Of a stretch of 14,997 nt of DNA, positions 1-6,906 are shown one piece after another. Position numbers and translations under genes: made by a program. The notes beneath the pieces were generated by a model that had not been told where the DNA came from, did no database searches, and worked only from the letters and a program-made list of their open reading frames with translations. The DNA is taken from positions 1 through 14,997 of the forward strand of contig CAJLYL010000035.1 in the NCBI GenBank assembly GCA_905210855.1, in the 5' to 3' direction. How positions within the stretch are numbered: the first letter of the stretch is position 1; each line of letters begins with the position of its first letter. The stretch is from an uncultured Clostridia bacterium (GTDB lineage: Bacteria > Bacillota > Clostridia > UMGS1810).

Positions 1-195
1 GTTTTCGGCGGCGTTTGTCTCTATGGGAGTGAACATATCCACAGCCGAGAGCACAGGTGCGCCGAGCGAAGCGCCGCCGCGCAAATTAACAGGGGAGAGG
101 TCGCCCTCTGTCTGCGGCGCGGTTAGCGCGTTGCTTTGAGCGGATGCATACGTAAATAACATTATTAAAAACACAAAAATCGATGACTTTTTCAT
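1..195 (-). CDS. N-terminus of an unidentified exported protein (runs off window)
   Basis: Only the first 65 codons lie in the window; the frame stays open to the edge. The start MKKSSIFVFLIMLFTYASA is a classic Sec signal peptide: two lysines, a hydrophobic core of about 14 residues, and an ASA-type signal peptidase I site near residue 19. The visible mature part is a low-complexity, Ala/Pro/Gly/Thr-rich stretch with no recognisable domain and no lipobox. The ATG is preceded by an AAAGGAT-type Shine-Dalgarno about 10 bases upstream. It begins only 19 bases after the znuB stop on the same strand, with no hairpin between them, so it is probably transcribed with the zinc-uptake genes. Whether it helps in metal acquisition cannot be said from this fragment. 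Translation, signal peptide and spacing are seen; co-transcription is inferred. Confidence 0.7.
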   Translation of the reverse strand, partial: MKKSSIFVFLIMLFTYASAQSNALTAPQTEGDLSPVNLRGGASLGAPVLSAVDMFTPIETNAAEN

Positions 196-214
196 ATGTA
201 AATTATCCTTTTTC

Positions 215-1039
215 CTAATTTGTCCATTTTGCGGCTGCTTTCACCGCCGAAAACAGAATCAGCATCACAAGGTTTGCAACAACTATTGCCGCGCCTGTCG
301 GCAGGTCGTAGGCATATGATGCATACACACCTATGCAGAAGCACACGACCGACAGCGCCGCCGAGCATAGTGTGACAGAGCGGAAACTCTTGCACAGGCG
401 CATCGATGTGACGGCAGGGAAGATTATCAGCGCTGATATGATGAGCGTACCCATCATCCTCATGCCGAGGACTATCGTTACCGCCGTGAGCACGGCTATC
501 AGCATATTGTAAAAACCTACATTTGTGCCGCTGGCACGGGCGAATGTCTCATCAAACGTCACTGCAAAAATTCGGTTGTAGTACACGGCGTACAGCGCAA
601 TCACAATCACCGAGAGCACAACAGAGAGCACAACGTCGCTGTCGCTTGCCGCAAGCACACTGCCGAAAAGATAGCTGTACAAGTCGGTGTTAAGCCCCTT
701 CGATACCGACACGGAGATAATGCCTATTGCAAGCGCGGACACGGAGAGTATGCCTATGGCCGAGTCGCCCTTTACCTTGCCGGATGTATTCATACGCAGG
801 ATGAGCACCGCCGCAATTATGACAACGGGTATGGTGAGCTTCATGGGCGACATACCCAAAGCTGTTGCCACGGCAAGTGCGCCAAAACCGACGTGAGAGA
901 GACCGTCGCCAATCATGGAATAGCGCTTGAGCACAAGCGTAACACCGAGCAGGGCACAGCACAGCGACACCAGTATGCCGACGGCGAGCGCCCTGACCAT
1001 GAAGGTGTAGGAGAACATTTTGATAATGCTGTCAATCAC
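215..1039 (-). CDS. znuB: Zinc/manganese ABC transporter, membrane permease subunit
   Basis: This is the membrane channel of a ZnuABC/TroABCD-type importer, which moves Zn2+ (or Mn2+) handed over by the binding protein, powered by the ATPase. The sequence is almost entirely hydrophobic, with about eight membrane segments. It has the family's conserved early motif (GDGLSHVGFGALA, between segments 1 and 2) and a long hydrophobic stretch ending GTLIISALIIFPA. I chose the GTG at 1039, giving 274 residues: a GGGGG run lies 8 bases upstream and the start overlaps the znuC stop by 8 bases, as expected for translational coupling. The frame is open up to an ATG-equivalent codon at 1102, but that would add 21 non-hydrophobic residues and a 71-base overlap; an internal ATG at 1018 is also possible. 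ABC-3 family membership is clear; metal specificity (Zn versus Mn) is inferred from the partner binding protein. Confidence 0.92.
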   Translation of the reverse strand: MIDSIIKMFSYTFMVRALAVGILVSLCCALLGVTLVLKRYSMIGDGLSHVGFGALAVATALGMSPMKLTIPVVIIAAVLILRMNTSGKVKGDSAIGILSVSALAIGIISVSVSKGLNTDLYSYLFGSVLAASDSDVVLSVVLSVIVIALYAVYYNRIFAVTFDETFARASGTNVGFYNMLIAVLTAVTIVLGMRMMGTLIISALIIFPAVTSMRLCKSFRSVTLCSAALSVVCFCIGVYASYAYDLPTGAAIVVANLVMLILFSAVKAAAKWTN

Positions 1040-1739
1040 TGCTGTCACCCCCGAGATAGATTTTTCCGTACCTGCTATTTTTGTAATTATCCACAGTGTC
1101 AAATATATATCCGCTGTGGGTTAGGTGGAGTATATGAGATGCATATTCCGCCACGGCGCTTATATCGTGCGACACCATGATGACGGTTATGCCGGATTTA
1201 TTTATTTCATTAATCACTGAGTAAAAATCCGCCGTAATTTTCGGGTCAAGCCCTGCTGTCGGCTCATCGAGAATCAGCAGCTTGTCTGTTGCACACATTG
1301 CCCTTGCAAGCAGCACCCTCTGCTGCTGACCGCCGGATAACTCATGATAGCAGGCGTTTTTTAAGTTTTCTGCCTTGAGGGTGCGCAGTGCGTCAAGCGC
1401 TTTTTTTCTGTGGGCTGCGGTGTAAAACGGCAAAAAGCCGAGCTTGTTTTGGCAGCCGGAGAGAACCGTCTCAAACACAGACGAGGGAAAATCTTTCTGT
1501 ACCTGAGTTTGCTGCGGCAGATAGCCCATCTCGGTGTTGGCAAGTCCGCCGCCGTATTCAAGGCTGCCGCCGCACGGCTGTATAAGCGATAGCAGCGCTT
1601 TTATGAGTGTGCTTTTGCCGGAGCCGTTTTCGCCGATTACACACAGATAATCACCCTTGCAGACCGTGAACGACAGGTTATCTACGACAGTCCTGCCGTC
1701 ATATGCAAGCGACAGGTTTGTTGCTTTTATAAGCGGCAT
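1032..1739 (-). CDS. znuC: Zinc/manganese ABC transporter, ATP-binding subunit
   Basis: This cytoplasmic ATPase of 235 residues energises the ZnuB permease. All nucleotide-binding motifs are intact: Walker A GENGSGKST at residues 36-44, Q-loop Gln at 76, ABC signature LSGGQ at 134-138, Walker B LLILDE at 154-159, D-loop AGLD at about 162-165, and the switch His191 in VSHD. Its length is normal for metal-ABC ATPases. The ATG overlaps the znuA stop by one base (TGATG), a hallmark of coupled translation, and its own end overlaps znuB. The order binding protein, ATPase, permease is typical of Firmicute zinc operons. Nothing is missing, so the transporter should be functional. Assignment to the zinc/manganese group rather than another ABC class rests mainly on the neighbours. 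Confidence 0.95.
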   Translation of the reverse strand: MPLIKATNLSLAYDGRTVVDNLSFTVCKGDYLCVIGENGSGKSTLIKALLSLIQPCGGSLEYGGGLANTEMGYLPQQTQVQKDFPSSVFETVLSGCQNKLGFLPFYTAAHRKKALDALRTLKAENLKNACYHELSGGQQQRVLLARAMCATDKLLILDEPTAGLDPKITADFYSVINEINKSGITVIMVSHDISAVAEYASHILHLTHSGYIFDTVDNYKNSRYGKIYLGGDSSD

Positions 1740-2719
1740 CAGTTAAGCGCCTCCTTCAAGTTATTAACGTTGTTTTGCATAATGTCAACATATGTCACAC
1801 CGGCATCAAACTCATCTGCCGTTACGTTATGGCAGGAGTGAAACAGGAGTTTTTTTGCATTTGTGGATTCGCAGACCAAATCGGCGACTTTTTCGTTGGA
1901 AAACTCGCGGTAGAAAACGACCGGTATGTCATCACTGTGAACCTTGTCTATGAGAAAAATCAGCGTTGACGGAGACGGCTCTGTCTCTGACGCGCAGCCC
2001 GGGAAGGCGGCATAATACTTCAGTCCGTATTCCTCGGTAAAATAGCGGACGGGGAATCTGTCCGCAAAGACTATTGTTTTGCGCGCCGCATTCTTCACCG
2101 CGTCTGCGGCAAGTGCGTCAATTCGGTTTATTTTCTCAACGTAATTTTTGCAGTTCTCTTTGTACAAATCGGCATTTTTCTCATCTGCCGCGCACATATA
2201 TTCGCACAGACGATTGCAGATAATCGCTGCATTTTTCGGCGATGTCCACACGTGCTCGTCATATTCAAGCTCGTGTTCATGGCTGCCGTTTTCATCATCA
2301 CGGTGCCCGTCATTCTCAACGTGGGCGTGACTGTGCTGCATACCCTCGGTTATCTCCTCGGCAACGGTGGGCACAAGGTCGGTGAGGGCGACAGATGTCA
2401 CGTCGGACAGCTCATCGGATTGGAGCAGTTTCTTCACCCAAGCGTCGGACTCACCGCCGGCATAGACAAAAAGCGCGGCGTGTGATATAGTGATAATATC
2501 TGTCGGCGACGGGTCGTAGCTGTGGCTCTCGCTGCCGGGGCGTATCAGCATACGTACATCGGCGCGGTCGCCGCATATTTGTCTTAAAAAATCATATTGC
2601 GGAAATATGGTCGCTATCACAAGCGGTTTGCCGCTGCGCGGAAAATCCTCTTGTTTTGTGCCGCAGCCGCAAAGCAAAATAAGCATTGCAATAATTGATA
2701 TTATGCGTTTTGCTCTCAT
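1739..2719 (-). CDS. znuA: Zinc-binding lipoprotein of ABC transporter (ZnuA/AdcA-like)
   Basis: This substrate-binding lipoprotein captures Zn2+ outside the membrane for ZnuBC. I chose the ATG at 2719 (326 residues) because an AAAGGCGG Shine-Dalgarno lies just upstream and MRAKRIISIIAMLILLCGC forms a lipoprotein signal with the lipidated Cys at 19; the frame also has an ATG at 2770 that would add 17 charged residues. Features in order: first metal-ligand His in GSESHSYDP (about residue 66); an acidic, His-rich loop (about 126-152) with His-Ser-His-Ala-His and His-Glu-His clusters; and DEHVWTSP (His about 156). Where many ZnuA/TroA proteins have a third ligand in a His-Asp-Ala-Phe-like motif, this one reads FADRFPVRYF, followed by a Cys/Glu-rich PGCASETE and later HSCHN. 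From memory, that pattern is common in Clostridia members. Cluster A-1 membership is clear; zinc preference is inferred from the His-rich loop. Confidence 0.92.
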   Translation of the reverse strand: MRAKRIISIIAMLILLCGCGTKQEDFPRSGKPLVIATIFPQYDFLRQICGDRADVRMLIRPGSESHSYDPSPTDIITISHAALFVYAGGESDAWVKKLLQSDELSDVTSVALTDLVPTVAEEITEGMQHSHAHVENDGHRDDENGSHEHELEYDEHVWTSPKNAAIICNRLCEYMCAADEKNADLYKENCKNYVEKINRIDALAADAVKNAARKTIVFADRFPVRYFTEEYGLKYYAAFPGCASETEPSPSTLIFLIDKVHSDDIPVVFYREFSNEKVADLVCESTNAKKLLFHSCHNVTADEFDAGVTYVDIMQNNVNNLKEALN

Positions 2720-2735
2720 ATTTTTCCGCCTTTCG

Positions 2736-3299
2736 TTAAAATATATCGTGTTTATTATATTCTTCCTCAAGTTTTTTTATGTTTTTATTTATATAGTCAA
2801 ATGTATATTTTTCGCCTTTGTCGCGTATCATGGCGAGCAGTTCCTCAATAGCGTCCGAGGTTGCGGGATGAATGATTCTGTTTGGCTTGCCGCGCAGAAA
2901 GTATTCAATAGGGTGTGCGTCGGTGTAGTTTTTGCCCTGATACACCTTGCTTGCCGCAAGTCTGTCGCACAGCATTTCGAGCAGATATTTATACGGCATA
3001 CGAACGGGCATTATCCTATGCTCGGCTCTGTTGTAGTCCGTCCAGTATTCAAAATGATGTTTGTTGCGCCCCTTGTGGTGCAGCCAAGCCGATGAATAGC
3101 CGTGGTTTTCCCTCTCTATTTCATTCGGACTGCGTTTGCCGCCCGCATAGTAGCGAACTCCGGCGCAAAACTCGGTGGGAGAGAACTTTGACATATCGTG
3201 CATGATTCCCTGCCAGATAAGCCCGAGCCTTGCGGCGTGGAGGAATACAAGTCTTTTGTGATTAAGTACCGTGGACAGATGTCCAAAAAATGCGTTCAT
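2736..3299 (-). CDS. DUF5662 family protein
   Basis: This is a 187-residue soluble protein of unknown function. I recognise the DUF5662 pattern: an N-terminal HKRLVFLHAARLG stretch, the GIMHDMSKFSPTEF segment (His34, Asp35) and a second His-rich motif, HHKGRNKHHFEYW (residues 74-86). The paired HD and HH clusters resemble metal-binding sites of HD-type phosphohydrolases, but that similarity is my inference. Family members are sometimes mislabelled as catalase; no catalase haem motif is visible. An ATG with GGAG 9 bases upstream sets the start. The stop lies 16 bases before the znuA start, so the gene is probably the first of the zinc-uptake transcription unit. No clear promoter or Zur-like palindrome was found in the 35 bases between it and the thrS hairpin. 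Confidence 0.8.
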   Translation of the reverse strand: MNAFFGHLSTVLNHKRLVFLHAARLGLIWQGIMHDMSKFSPTEFCAGVRYYAGGKRSPNEIERENHGYSSAWLHHKGRNKHHFEYWTDYNRAEHRIMPVRMPYKYLLEMLCDRLAASKVYQGKNYTDAHPIEYFLRGKPNRIIHPATSDAIEELLAMIRDKGEKYTFDYINKNIKKLEEEYNKHDIF

Positions 3300-3334
3300 A
3301 AACTAAGCTCCGTATAGATAGATTAAAACAGCTA

Positions 3335-3367
3335 ATGGGGTACTGCTGCCTGCGAGCAGTACCCCAT
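3335..3367 (-). terminator. Hairpin downstream of thrS
   Basis: Perfect 13-bp inverted repeat (3335-3347 pairing with 3355-3367) with a 7-base loop, 15 bases beyond the thrS stop. In the thrS direction it is followed by a weak U-tract (TAGCTGTTTT). In the plus direction T-rich sequence (ACGTTTTTTATA) also follows, but no gene reads through from that side. It most likely terminates thrS, perhaps incompletely, because no convincing promoter is visible for the DUF5662/znu genes just downstream. Confidence 0.75.
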
Positions 3368-3382
3368 GTGATTTTACGTTTT

Positions 3383-5323
3383 TTATATATTAAGCGTTCT
3401 CTTGGCAGTCTCATCCTTAATTTTTGCGATGAAATCCTCAACAGAGGACGCACCAAGGTCACCCTCGTGGCGCGAGCGAACCGAGATATTGCTCTGGTCT
3501 TTCTCCTTGTCGCCGAGGATTACCATGTAAGGCACTTTTTCAAGCTGCGCTTCTCTTATCTTGTAGCCGAGCTTTTCGTTTCTGTAATCGGCTTCCGCTC
3601 TTATGCCGCTGTCGCGCAGTTCCTTCGTGATTTTTTCGGCATAATCAAAGTGTTTCTCGGACACGGGGATAATCTGAACCTGCGTCGGTGCAAGCCATGT
3701 CGGGAAAGCACCGGCATATTTTTCAATAAGCAGGGCAAGAGTTCTCTCGTAGCATCCGATTGATGTCCTGTGGATGATATACGGATTCTTCTTTGTGCCG
3801 TCGGAATCGGTGTATTCCATGCCGAATTTTTCGGCAAGCATCTGGTCAATCTGTATGGTGATGAGAGTATCCTCTTTTCCAAACACATTTTTAATCTGTA
3901 TGTCGAGTTTGGGGCCGTAAAACGCCGCCTCATCTATGCCGATTTTGTACGGAATCTTGAGGTGGTCGAGGATTTTTGCCATAGTGCCCTGCGCCTCATC
4001 CCACTGCTCTGCCGTGCCGATGTATTTCTCGGTGTTGTTGGGATCCCACTGCGAGAACCTGTAAGAAACATCCTCCTTTAGACCGAGCGTCTCAAGCATA
4101 TAGTTAGTCATTTCCAGGCAGCTGCGGAATTCCTGTTCAAGCTGGTCGGGCCTGCACATGAGGTGACCCTCCGATATGGTGAACTGTCTCACGCGGATAA
4201 GTCCGTGCATCTCGCCCGAAGCTTCGTTTCTGAAAAGCGTCGATGTCTCGTTATATCTCAGCGGCAAATCCCTGTAACTCCTCGGCCTGTTGAGATACGC
4301 CTGATACTGGAACGGGCAGGTCATCGGGCGCAGCGCAAACACCTCTTTGTCATCCGGATCGCCCATGACGAACATACCGTCGAGATAGTGATCCCAGTGA
4401 CCGGAGAGTTTGTACAGATCCGATTTTGCCATGTATGGAGTCTTTGTGAGCAGCCAGCCGTGTTCGTATTCATAGTCTTCAACAAAACGCTGGAGAATCT
4501 GAATAACCTTTGCACCCTTTGGCAGAAGTATCGGCAATCCCTGACCGATAATGTCAACCGTGGTGAAAAAGCCAAGCTCTCTGCCGAGCTTGTTGTGGTC
4601 GCGTTTTTTTGCCTCTTTCTGCTGAGTAAGGTAAGCGGCAAGCTCTTCTTTATCGGTAAATGCAGTGCCGTAGATGCGGCGCAGCATCTTGTTGTGTTCG
4701 TCGCCTCTCCAGTATGCGCCCGTCACGTTCATGAGCTTGAAAGCCTTTACCGCACGGGTAGAGAAAAGGTGAGGGCCTGCGCACAGGTCAACAAAATCGC
4801 CCTGCCTGTAAAAAGAGATTTCCTCTCCCTCGGGCAAATCCTCTATGAGCTCAACCTTATACGGCTCGTCCTTGTCTTTCATAAGCTTGATTGCCTCGTC
4901 ACGCGGCAAAGTAAATCTTTCGAGACGGAGATTTTCTTTTACAATCTTTTTCATCTCCGCTTCAAGTTTTTTCAGGTCGTCGGCAGTAAAGCCTTCTTCT
5001 CTGTCAAAATCATAGTAAAATCCGTTGTCTATGGCCGGGCCGATGGCAAGCTTCGTCTCCGGATAGAGACGTTTTACAGCCTGCGCCAGTATATGCGATG
5101 CGGTATGGCGAAGTATACGCTTTCCCTCATCTGTTGAAAAATCAAGCACGGTCACGGTGCAGTCGGTGTCCAAAGTTCGGGTAAGCTCGTTCACCTCGCC
5201 GTCAACAAGCGCACCCAGAGCGATTTTTGCAAGCTCGGAGTCGTACGCTTTGATGGCATCATAGACTGTGAGACCGTTTTCAATCTCAACTGTTTTTGAG
5301 TCATTAAACGCAATTTTAATCAT
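3383..5323 (-). CDS. thrS: Threonyl-tRNA synthetase
   Basis: This enzyme charges tRNA-Thr with threonine in the cytoplasm and clears mischarged Ser-tRNA-Thr. At 646 residues it is full length. Domains in order: N-terminal TGS domain (about 1-62); editing domain (about 65-225) with the HxxxH and CxxxH pairs (His73, His77, Cys181, His185); class II catalytic core (about 250-540) with zinc ligands Cys336, His387 and His518, motif 2 around Arg365 (FRNE), and motif 3 near the CYERTL segment; anticodon-binding domain (about 545-646). Around Cys336 the sequence is PMTCPFQYQ rather than the familiar PMNCPGH. I recall this variant as common in Clostridia, and all catalytic ligands are retained. GGAGGG sits 6 bases before the ATG. 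It is monocistronic, with its own promoter and a 3' hairpin. The name is secure. Confidence 0.98.
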   Translation of the reverse strand: MIKIAFNDSKTVEIENGLTVYDAIKAYDSELAKIALGALVDGEVNELTRTLDTDCTVTVLDFSTDEGKRILRHTASHILAQAVKRLYPETKLAIGPAIDNGFYYDFDREEGFTADDLKKLEAEMKKIVKENLRLERFTLPRDEAIKLMKDKDEPYKVELIEDLPEGEEISFYRQGDFVDLCAGPHLFSTRAVKAFKLMNVTGAYWRGDEHNKMLRRIYGTAFTDKEELAAYLTQQKEAKKRDHNKLGRELGFFTTVDIIGQGLPILLPKGAKVIQILQRFVEDYEYEHGWLLTKTPYMAKSDLYKLSGHWDHYLDGMFVMGDPDDKEVFALRPMTCPFQYQAYLNRPRSYRDLPLRYNETSTLFRNEASGEMHGLIRVRQFTISEGHLMCRPDQLEQEFRSCLEMTNYMLETLGLKEDVSYRFSQWDPNNTEKYIGTAEQWDEAQGTMAKILDHLKIPYKIGIDEAAFYGPKLDIQIKNVFGKEDTLITIQIDQMLAEKFGMEYTDSDGTKKNPYIIHRTSIGCYERTLALLIEKYAGAFPTWLAPTQVQIIPVSEKHFDYAEKITKELRDSGIRAEADYRNEKLGYKIREAQLEKVPYMVILGDKEKDQSNISVRSRHEGDLGASSVEDFIAKIKDETAKRTLNI

Positions 5324-5348
5324 AACTTTCCCTCCGCATTAAATAGTG

Positions 5349-5373
5349 AATTGTACAAATATAATTGTATAAA
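5349..5373. repeat. Two near-identical 11-base direct repeats at the thrS transcription start
   Basis: AATTGTACAAA (5349-5359) and AATTGTATAAA (5363-5373) match at 10 of 11 positions with a 14-base period. They cover the predicted thrS start point and early leader. The first contains the 8-base palindrome TTGTACAA. The placement suits a repressor-binding site, but the region is AT-rich, so chance similarity is possible. Confidence 0.4.
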
Positions 5374-5377
5374 CTTA

Positions 5378-5406
5378 ATTATAATACGAAAAAAATGTTA
5401 AGTCAA
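5378..5406 (-). promoter_or_regulatory. Sigma-A promoter of thrS
   Basis: Read on the minus strand: -35 TTGACT (complement of 5401-5406), a 17-base spacer and -10 TATAAT (complement of 5378-5383). Transcription would start near 5371, leaving a leader of only about 48 bases before the thrS ATG. That is too short for a T-box, the usual amino-acid-responsive control of tRNA synthetase genes in Firmicutes. Confidence 0.85.
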
Positions 5407-5473
5407 GAGCGACAGGGATATTATTTGCTTATATTCATCATTTTTTAATGTTTTTCGGCAAAAAGCTAAAAAC

Positions 5474-5502
5474 TTGACAGAAAAATATACGCTTGATATA
5501 AT
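5474..5502 (+). promoter_or_regulatory. Consensus sigma-A promoter of the 5538 membrane-protein gene
   Basis: -35 TTGACA (5474-5479), a 17-base spacer and -10 TATAAT (5497-5502): both hexamers match consensus exactly. The predicted start point is about 5509, giving a leader of about 29 bases. It is divergent from the thrS promoter, with under 70 bases between the two -35 boxes, and likely drives both the membrane protein and cwlD. Confidence 0.88.
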
Positions 5503-5537
5503 ATAACCAATGATTAGCCGAATGGAGATTTAATACT

Positions 5538-6086
5538 ATGATAAAAAACTTTTTTAAACTGCTCGGCGCTCAGGCGGCGTGCTCGCTCGGGTGTTTCCTG
5601 TTTGTTATGATGTTTCCGGGGATTATAGATTTTCGTCTCGGGGAGGTGCTATACAGCCTGCTTGCAATAGTGGTGCTGTTTGATGTGCTCTTTACCTGCA
5701 CATGGAACATTGCAAACCATAAACGCAAGATGATTAAGATACACAACAATCATCTGTCCGAGGACGAGGCGGAGCAAAAGATGACCTACAAAGACGGATA
5801 TGTGCTTGCCGGAGCATACACGGTGTTCAATGTGATTATATTGGCTTTGTCTATCATCTTTGCCGACATAAGCTCGGGGCTGTCTACAATGGCGTTTCGC
5901 ATATGGTTCTGCGAATTCGTGGTCGGGTTTACTTACAGTGTGCGCCATGTTAATTATCTTAGCACGGCAATCGCTGTCTTTCCGCTGATTCCGATTATTG
6001 CCGGATACATCGGCGGAGCAAAAAATGTTAATGCGATTGAAAATTTTATGACAAGGCTTGTGTACAAAAAGAAGAAAACCAAATAA
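5538..6086 (+). CDS. Hypothetical multi-pass membrane protein
   Basis: I do not recognise this 182-residue protein. It has about five hydrophobic segments (roughly residues 8-30, 36-58, 90-112, 118-137 and 142-160). A positively charged loop (NHKRKMIKIHNNHLSEDEAEQ, about 61-80) lies between the second and third, and the C-terminus is very basic (VYKKKKTK); both are probably cytoplasmic. There is no signal peptide or known catalytic motif. The ATG follows a GGAG-type Shine-Dalgarno. The gene has a consensus promoter and is followed, after a hairpin, by cwlD on the same strand. It may be expressed with that sporulation amidase, but nothing in the protein itself indicates a sporulation role. Confidence 0.75.
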   Translation: MIKNFFKLLGAQAACSLGCFLFVMMFPGIIDFRLGEVLYSLLAIVVLFDVLFTCTWNIANHKRKMIKIHNNHLSEDEAEQKMTYKDGYVLAGAYTVFNVIILALSIIFADISSGLSTMAFRIWFCEFVVGFTYSVRHVNYLSTAIAVFPLIPIIAGYIGGAKNVNAIENFMTRLVYKKKKTK

Positions 6087-6087
6087 T

Positions 6088-6129
6088 AATCACTCCCGAA
6101 GCGGAATATAATTTCGTGAGGGAGTGATT
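6088..6129 (+). terminator. Hairpin between the membrane protein and cwlD (terminator or translation-control element)
   Basis: A perfect 10-bp stem (6088-6097 with 6120-6129) can be extended inward by GAA/TTC pairing (6098-6100 with 6113-6115), and a run of seven T (6128-6134) follows. This fits an intrinsic terminator starting 2 bases after the preceding stop codon. However, the 3' arm contains the GAGGGAG Shine-Dalgarno of cwlD and the T-run touches its start codon, so folding would also mask the ribosome site. Confidence 0.7.
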
Positions 6130-6132
6130 TTT

Positions 6133-6852
6133 TTGTTTCTGACGCTTAGAAAGTATGATATATTGACCGTTTTTGCGGCGGTCATCTTTGCCGCGATGAC
6201 GATTGCCTATGTAAAGACGGGCAGCGAAACTGTGGTTACAAGCGCAATTCCCGTCAACTCTAAGGTAATAGTGCTCGACGCCGGTCACGGACAGCCCGAC
6301 GGCGGCGCGGTGGGGATAACGGGAACCGTGGAGGAAGGGCTGAACCTTGACATAACGCTGCGCCTGCAAAAACTGCTCGAGAGCAGCGGCGCACAGGTGC
6401 TGCTTACGCGCGCCGACGAAAACGCTGCCGCGGACGACCTAAATGCAAAAATAAAGGACATAAAGCGCAGCGATCTGAAAAACCGTCGGGAGTTCAAAGA
6501 GGGCGAGCAGTGCGATGCCTTTATCAGCATACACATGAACAAATTTTCCGACAGCCGCTACAAAGGGGCACAGGTGTTTTATGCGTCATCTCCGGCGCAG
6601 AGCCGAATACTCGGCGAATGCCTGCAAGATAAGCTGATAACCCTGCTCGATTCGTCCAACAACCGCGTTGCCAAACCGGCAGAAAAAGGTATTGTGATAC
6701 TCAAGGACAGCAGTGTGCCGTCAGTCATTGCGGAGTGCGGATTTTTGTCCAACGCAGAGGAAGAGCGGCTGCTCTCGACGGATGAATACCGCGACAGGGT
6801 GGCGTATGCGCTCTTTTTGGGAATATGCGATTATTTTGATAAGGTGAAATAA
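6133..6852 (+). CDS. cwlD: N-acetylmuramoyl-L-alanine amidase, CwlD-like
   Basis: This zinc amidase (Amidase_3 family) removes peptide side chains from muramic acid in peptidoglycan. In spore formers CwlD acts with a deacetylase to make the muramic-delta-lactam of the spore cortex. An N-terminal hydrophobic anchor (about residues 9-27) places the domain outside the membrane. The active-site set is complete: His52 in LDAGHG, Glu67 in the TVEEGLNL segment, His134 in SIHMN, and catalytic Glu201 in AECGFLSN. There is no binding domain, matching CwlD's compact size (about 237-239 residues). I prefer the TTG start at 6133 because AGGGAG lies 8 bases upstream; an in-frame GTG at 6124 lies inside that Shine-Dalgarno. 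The amidase call is firm; the CwlD sub-assignment rests on size, anchor and motif style. Confidence 0.88.
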   Translation: MFLTLRKYDILTVFAAVIFAAMTIAYVKTGSETVVTSAIPVNSKVIVLDAGHGQPDGGAVGITGTVEEGLNLDITLRLQKLLESSGAQVLLTRADENAAADDLNAKIKDIKRSDLKNRREFKEGEQCDAFISIHMNKFSDSRYKGAQVFYASSPAQSRILGECLQDKLITLLDSSNNRVAKPAEKGIVILKDSSVPSVIAECGFLSNAEEERLLSTDEYRDRVAYALFLGICDYFDKVK

Positions 6853-6896
6853 ACAGAGGTTCGGTGTGTGTGCGCGCACACTCCCGAACCTCTGTT
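6852..6896. terminator. Hairpin between convergent cwlD and the GH26-like gene
   Basis: Perfect 13-bp stem (6852-6864 with 6884-6896). Its loop holds a second perfect palindrome, GTGTGCGCGCACAC (6868-6881). It starts at the cwlD stop codon and lies 11 bases from the stop of the opposing gene, so it can serve both. The U-tract is poor in the plus direction (GTTGAAAAA) and modest in the minus direction (GTTTATTTC). Confidence 0.75.
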
Positions 6897-6906
6897 GAAA
6901 AATCAC

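Noticed and set aside
3300..3334. Zur-type operator before the DUF5662/znu genes
   Set aside because: No palindrome resembling a Zur or Fur box is visible in this short gap.
4163..5137. Long open frame of 324 codons on the plus strand opposite thrS
   Set aside because: It lies fully antisense to a confidently identified gene, has no Shine-Dalgarno or recognisable domain, and reads like the complement of coding sequence.
6868..6881. Palindrome as a phage or plasmid attachment or origin site
   Set aside because: It sits within a terminator between two ordinary genes, with no integrase, repeat flanks or iterons nearby.
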